Source: Candidatus Gastranaerophilales bacterium (lineage in GTDB: Bacteria > Cyanobacteriota > Vampirovibrionia > Gastranaerophilales > Gastranaerophilaceae). Taken from it: a DNA stretch of 64,000 nucleotides. The first letter of the stretch is position 1; every line of letters starts with the position of its first letter. The position numbers were made by a program, and so were the translations under genes. Positions 33,204 through 43,118 of this stretch are shown here, one piece after another. Location of the stretch: NCBI GenBank assembly GCA_910587815.1, contig CAJUNK010000009.1:1-64000 (forward strand), given 5' to 3'. A model generated the notes under the pieces. That model saw only the letters and a list, made by a program, of their open reading frames with translations. It searched no databases and was not told the DNA's origin.

Positions 33204-36200
33204 TTACTCAATTGTAAAATCAGGAGTGCCAAACATTCCTTCAATTTCTTCTAAAATTGCAGAAGGTTTTCTTGCCTGATTTTTCTGCTGCGCACGGCGC
33301 AATGCTTCTTTTTCTTTTTCTTCTGAAGCATTTATCAAATGATGATAGCCGGTGCCTGCTGGGATTAACCTACCAATAATAACGTTTTCTTTTAAGCCGC
33401 GAAGCAGGTCTTTCTTACCTTCAACAGCAGCTTCAGTCAGAATTCTTGTTGTTTCTTGGAATGATGCAGCTGATATGAAGGATTCAGTATTCAAGGAAGC
33501 CTTTGTAATACCAAGTAACAATGCTTCGTAAGTTGCCACTTCTCCGCCTTCTTTTTCAACTCTCGCATTTTCAGCTTCAATCACTTTAAGTTCAACAAGT
33601 TCACCAGGAAGAAGTTTAGTTGTTCCTGAATCAACAACTTTCACTTTCTTACTCATCTGTCTTACGATAACTTCAACGTGTTTATCGGCAATTTCAACAC
33701 CTTGAGAACGATATACCCTTTGAACTTCATCCACAAGGTATTGCTGTGCAGCAAATGTGCCTCTTAACCTGATAACATCGTGCGGGTTCAATGGACCAGA
33801 TGTTAAAGGCTGACCTTTTGTGATTTTTTGTTTATCCATAACAATAACGCTAGATTCAATTGGGTATTTGATTTCAGTTCTACCGTTTTCATTTACGATA
33901 TACAGTCTTGCAACATCATCTTCAATTTCAATTTCAGCAACACCGTCTTCTTCCGCAACAATTGCAGAATCTTTCGGTTTTCTTGCTTCTAAAAGTTCTT
34001 CAACCCTTGGAAGACCTTGAACGATGTCGCCTGTTTTTTGTCTTTCAAATACAAGTGTTGCAAGCAAATCGCCTCTTAATATCAAAGCGCCGTTTTCAAC
34101 CTGTAAAAGTGTACCTGGGCTGATTAAATGCGGACGGCCAAGCCTTACAGTTACAGAATCTTTATTTACTTCAATCACTTGTCCAGACGCTGTTGATGTA
34201 TCACCAGATGCTGAAATTACGCTATCCAGTTTAATAAATTCGCCTGTTTTAACTGTAGCTTTTGATTTAATAGGCATATTTTGTTCATATTTTTCTGAAA
34301 CCAATAATAACCTTCTTAAATCTCTATCAGTTGATTTAATTGATGCAACAGAATTATCTACAGAAAGCACCTGTGTTTTTGTAACAGGGGTTCTTGGTTC
34401 AATTATTTGACCATTTTCAACCAATAATTCGGTTTGAGTAGAAGATAATGTTCTTGAACCATCTTCCTGTTCACGTCTCACAATTAAAGTTTCAAGTACA
34501 ACAATTTTTAAATTGCCGTCTTTATCCAATTCCACAAGACCTTTCAGATGGCTTAAATATCCGCTCATAGAAAGAACAAGTGATGTACGTGTTAAAACAG
34601 CACCATCAAGATTTCTAACCCTTGCACCATCTTTATATTGCAATTGTGTCAAAGGAAGAATTTCAATTGATTCATCGGTTGTATCAAATTCGATTGATAC
34701 ATCCTTTGGTTCAATCCTAAAGCTTTGAACTGGTCTAATTAAGATTTGAACAGATTGTTTATCAAGTGAATCAACTTCATCAATATCCTCTGTTATTTCT
34801 TCATCTAAATCATCAAGTTCGAGTACATCAGATTCATTTTCAACAATTGTTACAATTGAATCAACTTTTGCTTTGATTTTGCCTGCAACAACGGTACTTG
34901 CTTTAATTACTTCATTTTCTTCAACCTTGAGGTCATTTATTGAATCAAGAGTGTGTAATTCACCAGGACGCACGATAACTTCGTGGATAATATCGTTAAA
35001 TTCTTTAATTTCTACAATACCATCAATGTGAGTATATAAATCTTTTACAACTTCACATCCAGCCTCAACGTATGTTCCTGATTCAACAAGTTTTAGGGAT
35101 GAATCTTTTGAAATTTGGTGAATTTCTTCAGGAATGAATACCACTTCACCGCCTTGAACAACCACTTGATTTTCATCTACTTCAATGCCATTGTATCTGA
35201 TTTCACCTGATGAACTTACTTTGTGCTCATCATCGATTAATTCTGCAATAATCATGCCATTTTCAACAGTTGTATCAATTGGTGATTTTACAATATATTT
35301 TTCATCAGTTGATGTTACATGCCAAATTTGTTCTTTTTTAGTTTGTTCAAATACAGCATTTGATGGGATAATTGATGCGATAACAATGGTTAATTCTTTA
35401 CCAGCAACAATTTTATTGATTTTTCTGCCTTCAAAATCAACCTGTTCAACTTCAAGTGAATTGTTAACACGAACTTCGCCGCCATGTTCTGATACTATTA
35501 ATGTTTCAGCAAGTTTTTCACCTTTTTTAATCTTTTGGCCATCTGAAACAAGAATTTTTGAACCAGCAGGAAGTGTGTAAACATCACCGCCTAATACCCA
35601 AACAATACCTGATTTATTTGATGTTCTTGAAATGTTTCCTTGACGGTCTTTCTTTTCATCGGCCACAAAATCTTCAAACACAACTTCACCTGAAATATCA
35701 GATGTAATATCTTTTGTAGCTTTTTCTGTTAAACGTGAACCATCACCTTTTGATACAGGTTCAAATTCAGCAATTTTTTCGCCTTTTTTAAATTCTGAAC
35801 CATCAACAAAAAGAACTTTTGCACCAGCTGGGATATGGATTTTTTCGGTTTCTTTTGCACCTTTAAACTCAATATCAGCTTCTTTTATTGCAACTTGAAC
35901 AACATCACCATGACGTGTTCTCATTTCTCTTGTTCTAGGTGCACCTGAAACTTTACCATCAAACGGAGCAAGCACCTGTTTCATGGCACCAGCACCTTTA
36001 AATACACCGCCTGTGTGGAATGTTCTCATCGTAAGCTGCGTACCAGGTTCACCGATTGACTGAGCAGCAATTGTACCAATAGCTTCACCTATATCAACAA
36101 GCTTTTGTGTTGTCATTGCCCAGCCATAGCATTTTTGGCAAATACCATATTCTAATTCACAGGTTAATGTAGAACGTACATCAACTTCTGTTAAATTTAA

Positions 36201-37055
36201 ATCTTTGATTTTTGCTATATCTTCACGGTCAACAGTTTTATTTTTTTCAACTAAAACATTTCCGTCTTTATCTGTTATATCTTGCGCAACAGTTCTTCCT
36301 AATAATCTATCTAACAATGGAACAATTGCGTTTTCACCATCCATAATAGCGGTTAATTTGATAGATTTTTCAGTGTGACAGTCTGCATCACGAATGATAA
36401 CATCCTGTGCAACGTCAACAAGACGTCTTGTTAAGTATCCAGAGTCAGCTGTTTTAAGCGCTGTATCTACAAGACCCTTACGTGCGCCGTATGATGAAAT
36501 AACATATTCTGTACAAGATAGACCTTCTTTAAAGTTTGATTTAATAGGCAAGTCGATAATCTGGCCTTGGGCATCTGCCATCAAACCACGCATACCAACC
36601 AGCTGTGATACCTGAGATAAGTTACCTCTAGCACCGGAGAATGCCATCATATATACAGGATTCAATCTATCAAAGTTTTCTACAACCTGTTCTGTTAACC
36701 TTGCAGTTGTTTCAGACCAGGTATCAATAACCTTTGTATAACGCTCAACCTCTGTAATTTCACCTTTCATATAGCGATAGGTAGATTGTTCAATTTGATC
36801 TTGCGCTTCTTTTAAAAGTTCACCTTTAACAGATGGAACCGATAAATCATGGATAGAAATTGTGGTACCAGCTTTTGTTGCATATTTAAAACCTAAATTT
36901 TTCAAATTGTTTGCAAGTTCAGCAGTTTTTGCCCCACCCATCTCTAAATAGATTTGAGCAAGAAGCTTATTCAAACCTTTTTTATCCACAGTCTTATTTA
37001 TAAAGTCTATATGTTTTTTCTTTTTTGCTGCGGTATCAGGAGTTAAAGTTGTCAT
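33204..37055 (-). CDS. rpoC2: RNA polymerase subunit beta'' (RpoC2) with SI3-like insertion
   Basis: 1283 residues, the C-terminal half of a split beta'. Early sections (about 130-350) hold the secondary-channel and bridge-helix region (SGARGNLSQVSQLVGMRGLM), zinc ligands (DADC, CELEYGICQKC) and AAQSIGEPGTQLTMRTFHTGG, the start of the trigger loop. The trigger loop then opens into a large insertion of roughly 650 residues (about 351-1005) made of repeated beta-rich, Val/Glu-rich units. The conserved IVQGLPRVEELLEAR resumes at about residue 1010. A split beta' with a trigger-loop insertion (SI3) is a cyanobacterial and plastid trait. Confidence 0.95.
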   Translation of the reverse strand: MTTLTPDTAAKKKKHIDFINKTVDKKGLNKLLAQIYLEMGGAKTAELANNLKNLGFKYATKAGTTISIHDLSVPSVKGELLKEAQDQIEQSTYRYMKGEITEVERYTKVIDTWSETTARLTEQVVENFDRLNPVYMMAFSGARGNLSQVSQLVGMRGLMADAQGQIIDLPIKSNFKEGLSCTEYVISSYGARKGLVDTALKTADSGYLTRRLVDVAQDVIIRDADCHTEKSIKLTAIMDGENAIVPLLDRLLGRTVAQDITDKDGNVLVEKNKTVDREDIAKIKDLNLTEVDVRSTLTCELEYGICQKCYGWAMTTQKLVDIGEAIGTIAAQSIGEPGTQLTMRTFHTGGVFKGAGAMKQVLAPFDGKVSGAPRTREMRTRHGDVVQVAIKEADIEFKGAKETEKIHIPAGAKVLFVDGSEFKKGEKIAEFEPVSKGDGSRLTEKATKDITSDISGEVVFEDFVADEKKDRQGNISRTSNKSGIVWVLGGDVYTLPAGSKILVSDGQKIKKGEKLAETLIVSEHGGEVRVNNSLEVEQVDFEGRKINKIVAGKELTIVIASIIPSNAVFEQTKKEQIWHVTSTDEKYIVKSPIDTTVENGMIIAELIDDEHKVSSSGEIRYNGIEVDENQVVVQGGEVVFIPEEIHQISKDSSLKLVESGTYVEAGCEVVKDLYTHIDGIVEIKEFNDIIHEVIVRPGELHTLDSINDLKVEENEVIKASTVVAGKIKAKVDSIVTIVENESDVLELDDLDEEITEDIDEVDSLDKQSVQILIRPVQSFRIEPKDVSIEFDTTDESIEILPLTQLQYKDGARVRNLDGAVLTRTSLVLSMSGYLSHLKGLVELDKDGNLKIVVLETLIVRREQEDGSRTLSSTQTELLVENGQIIEPRTPVTKTQVLSVDNSVASIKSTDRDLRRLLLVSEKYEQNMPIKSKATVKTGEFIKLDSVISASGDTSTASGQVIEVNKDSVTVRLGRPHLISPGTLLQVENGALILRGDLLATLVFERQKTGDIVQGLPRVEELLEARKPKDSAIVAEEDGVAEIEIEDDVARLYIVNENGRTEIKYPIESSVIVMDKQKITKGQPLTSGPLNPHDVIRLRGTFAAQQYLVDEVQRVYRSQGVEIADKHVEVIVRQMSKKVKVVDSGTTKLLPGELVELKVIEAENARVEKEGGEVATYEALLLGITKASLNTESFISAASFQETTRILTEAAVEGKKDLLRGLKENVIIGRLIPAGTGYHHLINASEEKEKEALRRAQQKNQARKPSAILEEIEGMFGTPDFTIE

Positions 37056-37092
37056 TTTCTATATTTCCCTCTTTATTTTTAATCTTTATTAA

Positions 37093-38808
37093 TTAGTGTG
37101 ATAACACTGATTTTCTTACGGTTTCATTGAAAACTATCCTTCCCACGGTAGTTTCAATCCTCTTTCCAGCTTCATCTCTTACGACAATTTTATCGTGGAG
37201 TTTGATATTTCCTAATTCAAGAGCAGAAATTGCATCCATGAAATTATGGAAATACCCTTTAACAGGTGCACTTTCATCCTTCAAAATGGTTAGATAATAA
37301 ATACCCAATACCATATCCTGAGAAGGTGTAATAATAGGTTTACCTGTTGCAGGAGCAAGAATATTATTTGTTGCAAGCATAAGCATTCTTGCTTCAGTTT
37401 GCGCTTCAATTGAAAGAGGCACATGGACCGCCATTTGGTCACCGTCAAAGTCAGCGTTGAACGCTGTACATACAAGCGGGTGCAATTGGATAGCTCTACC
37501 TTCAACCAAAATAGGTTCGAACGCTTGGATACCAAGTCTATGAAGGGTTGGGGCACGGTTTAATAATACAGGGTGTCCATCAACCACCTCTTCTAAAATA
37601 TCCCATACAATAGGTTCAGATCTTTCAATTTTCTTTTTAGCGGATTTAATATTTTGAACCAAACCGCGTTCAATTAATTTATTTACAACAAACGGCTTAA
37701 ATAATTCTATCGCCATTTCTTTTGGTAAACCGCACTGATTTAAGCTTAACTGCGGACCTACAACAATAACTGAACGGCCTGAATAGTCAACACGTTTACC
37801 CAATAGGTTTTGTCTGAAACGGCCTTGCTTACCTTCGATAATATTTGATAATGATTTTAGAGGTCTTGAATTCGGGCCCACAACAGTTCTGCCGCGTCTA
37901 CCATTATCAATAAGAGCATCAACAGCTTCTTGAAGCATTCTTTTTTCGTTTCTAACGATGATTTCAGGAGCACCCATCTCTAAAAGCCTTGCAAGACGGT
38001 TGTTTCTATTGATTACACGTCTGTACAAATCGTTCAAATCTGATGTTGCAAAACGTCCGCCATCCAATTGAACCATTGGCCTTAAATCTGGAGGAGTAAC
38101 AGGAAGAACATCCATAATAAACCAAGTTGGTTCAGTTTCAGATTCAATTAAAGATTCAACTAATCTTAGTCTTTTGATTAATTTTGCTCTTTTTTGAACA
38201 GAACCGCCCGCAGAATCAAGCTCAGCCCTAATGTCATCGGCCAGTTTGTTAAGTTCTATTTCAGATAATAATTCTTTGATTACTTCCGCACCAATACCTA
38301 CTTTTAATTGGCTATCTTCATTTTCTAAAATGTAATCTTCGTATTCTTCTTCTGTTAATAATTGGAATTTTCTAAATGGGCTTTCTCCGCCATCAACAAC
38401 AACATAATTGTTGAAATAGATAATTTGTTCCAAATCTTTTAATGTCATATCCAATAAAAGGCCAAGATAACTTGGAATACCCTTTAAAAACCAAATATGG
38501 CTAACAGGGGCAGCAAGCTTAATATGGCCTAATCTGTGACGACGGACTTTTGAATCAGTTACTTCAACACCGCAGCGTTCGCAGATAATACCTTTATGAC
38601 GTACTCTTTTGTATTTACCGCAATAGCATTCCCAATCTTTTGATGGCCCGAAGATTCTTTCGCAAAAAAGGCCGTCACGTTCAGGTTTTAGAGTTCTATA
38701 ATTTATGGTTTCAGGCTTTGTAACTTCACCATAAGACCATTTTAATACCCTTTCACTTGATGCTATTGAAATTCGTATATAATCAAAATAATCTATACTT
38801 GTTGACAC
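37093..38808 (-). CDS. rpoC1: RNA polymerase subunit gamma (RpoC1)
   Basis: 571 residues, the N-terminal half of beta'. The zinc site CYCGKYKRVRHKGIICERCG lies near residue 60, the clamp and rudder region follows, and the catalytic magnesium loop NADFDGDQMAVHVPLS is intact. The protein stops after RKSVLSH, and the remaining beta' sequence is encoded 37 bases on as rpoC2. A separate stop, spacer and start show a true split rather than a frameshift. Confidence 0.96.
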   Translation of the reverse strand: MSTSIDYFDYIRISIASSERVLKWSYGEVTKPETINYRTLKPERDGLFCERIFGPSKDWECYCGKYKRVRHKGIICERCGVEVTDSKVRRHRLGHIKLAAPVSHIWFLKGIPSYLGLLLDMTLKDLEQIIYFNNYVVVDGGESPFRKFQLLTEEEYEDYILENEDSQLKVGIGAEVIKELLSEIELNKLADDIRAELDSAGGSVQKRAKLIKRLRLVESLIESETEPTWFIMDVLPVTPPDLRPMVQLDGGRFATSDLNDLYRRVINRNNRLARLLEMGAPEIIVRNEKRMLQEAVDALIDNGRRGRTVVGPNSRPLKSLSNIIEGKQGRFRQNLLGKRVDYSGRSVIVVGPQLSLNQCGLPKEMAIELFKPFVVNKLIERGLVQNIKSAKKKIERSEPIVWDILEEVVDGHPVLLNRAPTLHRLGIQAFEPILVEGRAIQLHPLVCTAFNADFDGDQMAVHVPLSIEAQTEARMLMLATNNILAPATGKPIITPSQDMVLGIYYLTILKDESAPVKGYFHNFMDAISALELGNIKLHDKIVVRDEAGKRIETTVGRIVFNETVRKSVLSH

Positions 38809-38846
38809 TTTTGTCTCCTTAATTTTTCTCTTTAGTTCTTTTATGA

Positions 38847-41800
38847 TTAGTCTTTAAAGGTTGTTGGTGTTTCAAAGAAATTGATATTCAATAATTCTGA
38901 ATCCATATCTGATAACACTCTTTTTGGAGCAGATTTTCTTAAATCATCCGTATCAGACATTAAATCAACTTCTTCACCGCCTTTTTTAGCTACAGCAATA
39001 TCAAGACCGATACTTTGTAATTCTCTTACAAGTACCTTGAATGATTCAGGAATACCTGGTCTTGGGATATTGTCACCTTTAACTATTGCTTCATAAGCTC
39101 TGCTTCTTCCATTAACATCGTCTGATTTTATAGTTAACATTTCTTGCAAAGTATAAGCAGCACCATAAGCTTCAAGTGCCCAAACTTCCATTTCACCAAA
39201 CCTTTGGCCGCCAAATTGCGCTTTACCACCCAAAGGTTGTTGAGTAACAAGTGAATATGGGCCTGTGCTTCTTGCGTGAATTTTATCATCAACAAGGTGG
39301 ACAAGTTTCAAAATATAAGAAAGACCAACAGCAACAGGTTCATCAAATGGTTCACCGGTTCTGCCATCATAAAGGGTTACTTTACCATCTTCTCTTACCC
39401 AATCATGTCCTGATTCTTTAATACCTTTGATTAATTCTTCTTTTGTTGCAACCTCAGACTGTGCTGCACCATACATTTCATCAAATGGCGGAGCTTCATA
39501 ATGGTTTCCAGTCAAATATGCAGCTAAACCCAACAAGCATTCATAAGTTTGACCCACATTCATACGTGATGGAACACCAAGAGGGTTTAATACAATATCA
39601 ATCGGAGTGCCATCAGGAAGGAAAGGCATATCTTCTTTTGGAAGAATTCTTGAAACAATACCCTTGTTTCCATGGCGCCCTGATAATTTATCACCAACAG
39701 AGATTTTTCTCTTTTGGGCTATATATACTCTGATAACAGTATTTGCACCTGGTGGCAGTTCGTCACCTTTTTCGCGGTCAAATACCTTAACATCGACAAC
39801 CCTTCCGCCTTCACCATGAGGAACACGAAGAGAATTATCTTTAACATCGCGTGCTTTTTCAGCAAAAATTGCTCTCAAAAGTTTTTCTTCTGGCGGATGT
39901 TCAGATTCACCTTTTGGTGTAATTTTACCAACCAAAATATCATCTGCATACACTCTTGCACCAATTCTAACGATACCACGTTCATCAAGATGACGAACCG
40001 CATCTTCAGAAACATTAGGAACTTCTCTTGTAATTTCTTCAGGCCCAAGCTTCGTTTGACGTGCATCTATTTCAAGCTTTTCAATGTGAACAGATGTAAA
40101 CACATCATCATAAACAAGTCTTTCATTAATTAAGATAGCATCCTCAAAGTTGTATCCTTCCCAAGGCATATATGCAACAAGAACGTTTTTGCCAAGTGCA
40201 AGTTCGCCTTTATGAGTAGAAGCACCATCTGCTATAACATCGCCAGCCTTAACTCTTTGGCCAGCACGAACTAACGGTTTTTGGTTAATACAAGTATCTT
40301 GGTTAGACCTTATGTATTTTAATAATTGATGTTGGTGAACTTTGCCGTTGTCATCTTTAATATGAATTTCTTCACCAACAACCCTGATTACTTCACCATC
40401 AACTTCTGAAACAGACACCATGCCTGAGTCTTTCGCTGCTCTTTTTTCTAAACCAGTACCAACAACAGGTCTTTGGGTAATTAAAAGAGGAACAGCTTGA
40501 CGTTGCATGTTTGAGCCCATCAAGGCACGGTTAGCATCATCGTGTTCGATAAATGGAATTAATGATGTAGCAACAGAGATGATTTGAATAGGTGAAACAC
40601 CGAAATAGTCTACCTTTTTAGAATCGCCCATTGTAAACTCTGAACGGTATCTAACTGGTATAAACGGTTCTTTAATTTTTCTGTTTTCATCTAATTCAAC
40701 GTCAGCAGGCGCCACACGATAATTTTCATCTTCATCCGCTGTAAGATAATGTACTTCTTCTGTTACTACACCATCTTTTACAACAAAGAATGGAGATTCA
40801 ATAAAACCATAATCATTTACTCTGGCGTGAGTTGCCAAAGAACCAATCAAACCAGCGTTTGGACCTTCAGGAGTTTCAACCGGGCAAATACGTCCATACT
40901 GAGAAGGATGGATGTCACGAACGGCAAACCCTGCACGTTCTCTCATTAAACCACCAGGTCCTAATGCTGAAATACGTCTTTTGTGTGTTAATTCTGCAAG
41001 AGGATTAGTTTGGTCCATAAACTGTGACAATTGTGATGAACCAAAGAATTCTTTAATTGCAGCATTTAACGGCTTAACGTTTAAAAGATTTAATGGAGTT
41101 AAAGTTTCAGAATCCTGCAAAGTCATTCTTTCTTTAACTATTCTTTCAATACGGGATAAACCAACTCTAAATTGGTTTTGTAATAATTCACCAACAGAGC
41201 GGATGCGACGATTTCCCAAGTGGTCGATATCATCCAAAACGCCTTCATCGTAGGTTAAATTGATTAAATATTCAATACCTGCAACAATATCTTGAACTGT
41301 GATTGTTCTTTGTGTTTCAGGAAGGTTTAAGTTTAATTTTTTGTTTAATTTATAACGGCCAACTTTTCCGATATCATATTTTTTCTCATCGAAAAATCTT
41401 GCTTCTAAAATTGACCTGCCACCAGCAGCTGATGCAGGGTCGCCTGGTCTTAATTTTTTATAAACTTCAATCAAAGCTTCATCTGTTGAATTTGTAGTAT
41501 CTTTTTCTAAAGTTTTCTTTAAAAATTCAAAGTGAGTAAATAATGTTTCCATCTCAACAGGGGTGATACCTAACGCCTTTAATAAAGTGGTAGCAAGGAT
41601 TTTCCTGTTTTTATCAATTTTTACGTATACTAAATCGTTTGAATCAGTTTCTATTTTCAACCATGCACCACGGTTTGGAATCAAAGTAGCATTATAAAGA
41701 CGTTTTCCTGTAGGAGAAACTTCTTTTTTGTAGTAAATACCAGGAGAACGCACAATTTGTGAAACGATAACACGTTCTGCACCATTTACAATAAATGTAC

Positions 41801-42161
41801 CTTTATCGGTCATTGTAGGAATATCGCCGATGTATACTTCCTGTTCTTTAATTTCACCGGAATCACGGTTTACAAGCCTCATCATAACTTTTAATTGTTT
41901 TGAATAGGTTGAATCATGAATTCTAGCTTCTTCTATAGTGTATTTAGGGTTATCAAAAGTATAATTTGGAAGAAAATGCAATTCTAATCTTCCTGTATAG
42001 TCTTTAATAGGAGAAAACGATAAGAATTCTTCCTTTAAGCCTTCTTTTAAGAACCATTCAAACGATTTCTTCTGAATTTCAATCAAATCAGGAAGTTCGC
42101 TCAAACGGGTTGGTGGAATGCCCATAGGAGTAACTCTGGTTGCATATTGTGTTGTTGACAT
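38847..42161 (-). CDS. rpoB: RNA polymerase subunit beta
   Basis: 1104 residues, similar to cyanobacterial RpoB and shorter than the E. coli subunit. Recognisable sections include the rifampicin region (SQLSQFMDQTNPLAELTHKR and RRISALGPGGL), the VETPEGPNAGLIGSLA block, and the C-terminal RFGEMEVWALEAYGAAY. It begins MSTTQYATRVTPMGIP. rplL is not upstream, so the operon starts with rpoB behind its own promoter at 42295-42322. rpoC1 follows after 38 bases. Confidence 0.97.
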   Translation of the reverse strand: MSTTQYATRVTPMGIPPTRLSELPDLIEIQKKSFEWFLKEGLKEEFLSFSPIKDYTGRLELHFLPNYTFDNPKYTIEEARIHDSTYSKQLKVMMRLVNRDSGEIKEQEVYIGDIPTMTDKGTFIVNGAERVIVSQIVRSPGIYYKKEVSPTGKRLYNATLIPNRGAWLKIETDSNDLVYVKIDKNRKILATTLLKALGITPVEMETLFTHFEFLKKTLEKDTTNSTDEALIEVYKKLRPGDPASAAGGRSILEARFFDEKKYDIGKVGRYKLNKKLNLNLPETQRTITVQDIVAGIEYLINLTYDEGVLDDIDHLGNRRIRSVGELLQNQFRVGLSRIERIVKERMTLQDSETLTPLNLLNVKPLNAAIKEFFGSSQLSQFMDQTNPLAELTHKRRISALGPGGLMRERAGFAVRDIHPSQYGRICPVETPEGPNAGLIGSLATHARVNDYGFIESPFFVVKDGVVTEEVHYLTADEDENYRVAPADVELDENRKIKEPFIPVRYRSEFTMGDSKKVDYFGVSPIQIISVATSLIPFIEHDDANRALMGSNMQRQAVPLLITQRPVVGTGLEKRAAKDSGMVSVSEVDGEVIRVVGEEIHIKDDNGKVHQHQLLKYIRSNQDTCINQKPLVRAGQRVKAGDVIADGASTHKGELALGKNVLVAYMPWEGYNFEDAILINERLVYDDVFTSVHIEKLEIDARQTKLGPEEITREVPNVSEDAVRHLDERGIVRIGARVYADDILVGKITPKGESEHPPEEKLLRAIFAEKARDVKDNSLRVPHGEGGRVVDVKVFDREKGDELPPGANTVIRVYIAQKRKISVGDKLSGRHGNKGIVSRILPKEDMPFLPDGTPIDIVLNPLGVPSRMNVGQTYECLLGLAAYLTGNHYEAPPFDEMYGAAQSEVATKEELIKGIKESGHDWVREDGKVTLYDGRTGEPFDEPVAVGLSYILKLVHLVDDKIHARSTGPYSLVTQQPLGGKAQFGGQRFGEMEVWALEAYGAAYTLQEMLTIKSDDVNGRSRAYEAIVKGDNIPRPGIPESFKVLVRELQSIGLDIAVAKKGGEEVDLMSDTDDLRKSAPKRVLSDMDSELLNINFFETPTTFKD

Positions 42162-42294
42162 TTACGTACCTCTAATATATGTAATTACAAATTATATACA
42201 GCTGTTTTTTTTAAAAAATATTAAGGTTTATTGCTAAATATTTATCAAAAATGCAATTCTAATCCCATTTTATACAATAAATTTAGCTTAAATA

Positions 42295-42322
42295 ATCTTA
42301 CTGCGTAAAAGCTTTAAGTCAA
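42295..42322 (-). promoter_or_regulatory. Promoter of the rpoB operon
   Basis: Minus strand: TTGACT (42322-42317), a 16-base spacer and TAAGAT (42300-42295). This leaves a leader of about 125 A/T-rich bases before rpoB. The 42162-42401 gap holds this promoter and the divergent one for the next gene. Confidence 0.55.
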
Positions 42323-42387
42323 GCAAGAAAATTTACAAAATGTTACATTTAATACATTTCACGGATTAATTTTAAATTTAAAAACTT

Positions 42388-42393
42388 TATAAT
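42388..42393 (+). promoter_or_regulatory. -10 box directly before the 42402 start
   Basis: TATAAT ends 8 bases before the ATG and no ribosome site is present, so the transcript would be leaderless or nearly so. No good -35 box is seen. Confidence 0.4.
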
Positions 42394-42401
42394 AAAATAT
42401 T

Positions 42402-43070
42402 ATGAAAAAAATAATTCCTCTCATTTTAATATTGTTATCATTTTTATTCCAACAAGTCAAAGCAGATTTTATGCCATCTTATACAAATTCTGTAAATCAC
42501 TATGGAATAGGTGCTGCAAAAATTACAAATTTTGTCACCATTTATGAAAAACCAGACATAAATTCAAAAATTTTACAAAAAATTTATTGGAATAATATAG
42601 GAAACCTTTTATTTGAAAATAAAGAAAATACTGAAAAGTTTTCAGATGTTTTTCTTACTTTCCTTCCGCAGGATAATATCGTGCTATTAAGTGTTGAAGA
42701 TGAAAATGACGAATGGATAGAAGTTTGCTATAACCAAAAATTAAAACTTTTTGGCTGGATAAAAAAAGAAAACAAAAACAGTTATGCAAAATTTTATTCA
42801 TATAGAGATTTATTACTTGAATATGGAAAAAAATATGGTATTTATATTTATAGAAACCTGCCTTATGAATATAAAAAATTATATTCAGGACCAAACAAAG
42901 AAGCACGTGAAATTGATGAATTTAAATATGCAAAATATATAAGCCCCTGGCTTGTTCAAGGCAATTGGGTACTTGTTAAGGTAACAACTTATGATAACAA
43001 AACAAAAACCGGATGGTTTAGATGGCGTGATAATGATGGAAGGCTATACTGCTTTGTTAATTTAAAATAA
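42402..43070 (+). CDS. Exported SH3-like protein
   Basis: 222 residues with a signal peptide (MKKIIPLILILLSFLFQQVKA). The mature part contains probable bacterial SH3 folds: KITNFVTIYEKPDINSKILQ, DEWIEVCYNQKLKLFGWIKK, and a second set near LVQGNWVLVKVTTYDNKTKT ending GWFRWRDNDG. Such domains bind wall peptides or glycans. It is divergent from rpoB and ends at a terminator. There is no enzymatic domain. Confidence 0.7.
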   Translation: MKKIIPLILILLSFLFQQVKADFMPSYTNSVNHYGIGAAKITNFVTIYEKPDINSKILQKIYWNNIGNLLFENKENTEKFSDVFLTFLPQDNIVLLSVEDENDEWIEVCYNQKLKLFGWIKKENKNSYAKFYSYRDLLLEYGKKYGIYIYRNLPYEYKKLYSGPNKEAREIDEFKYAKYISPWLVQGNWVLVKVTTYDNKTKTGWFRWRDNDGRLYCFVNLK

Positions 43071-43076
43071 TATATT

Positions 43077-43106
43077 AAAAAGGCCCCGTTTTTGAGGCCT
43101 TTTTTA
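43077..43106. terminator. Bidirectional terminator
   Basis: AAAAAGGCC (43077-43085) pairs with GGCCTTTTT (43096-43104) around a 10-base loop. It serves the SH3 gene and the converging GH13 operon. Confidence 0.8.
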
Positions 43107-43118
43107 TTTTAAATTGTT

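Noticed and set aside
37056..37092. Frameshift or assembly break splitting rpoC
   Set aside because: rpoC1 ends with a proper stop, and rpoC2 has its own start at the position where cyanobacterial genes are split.
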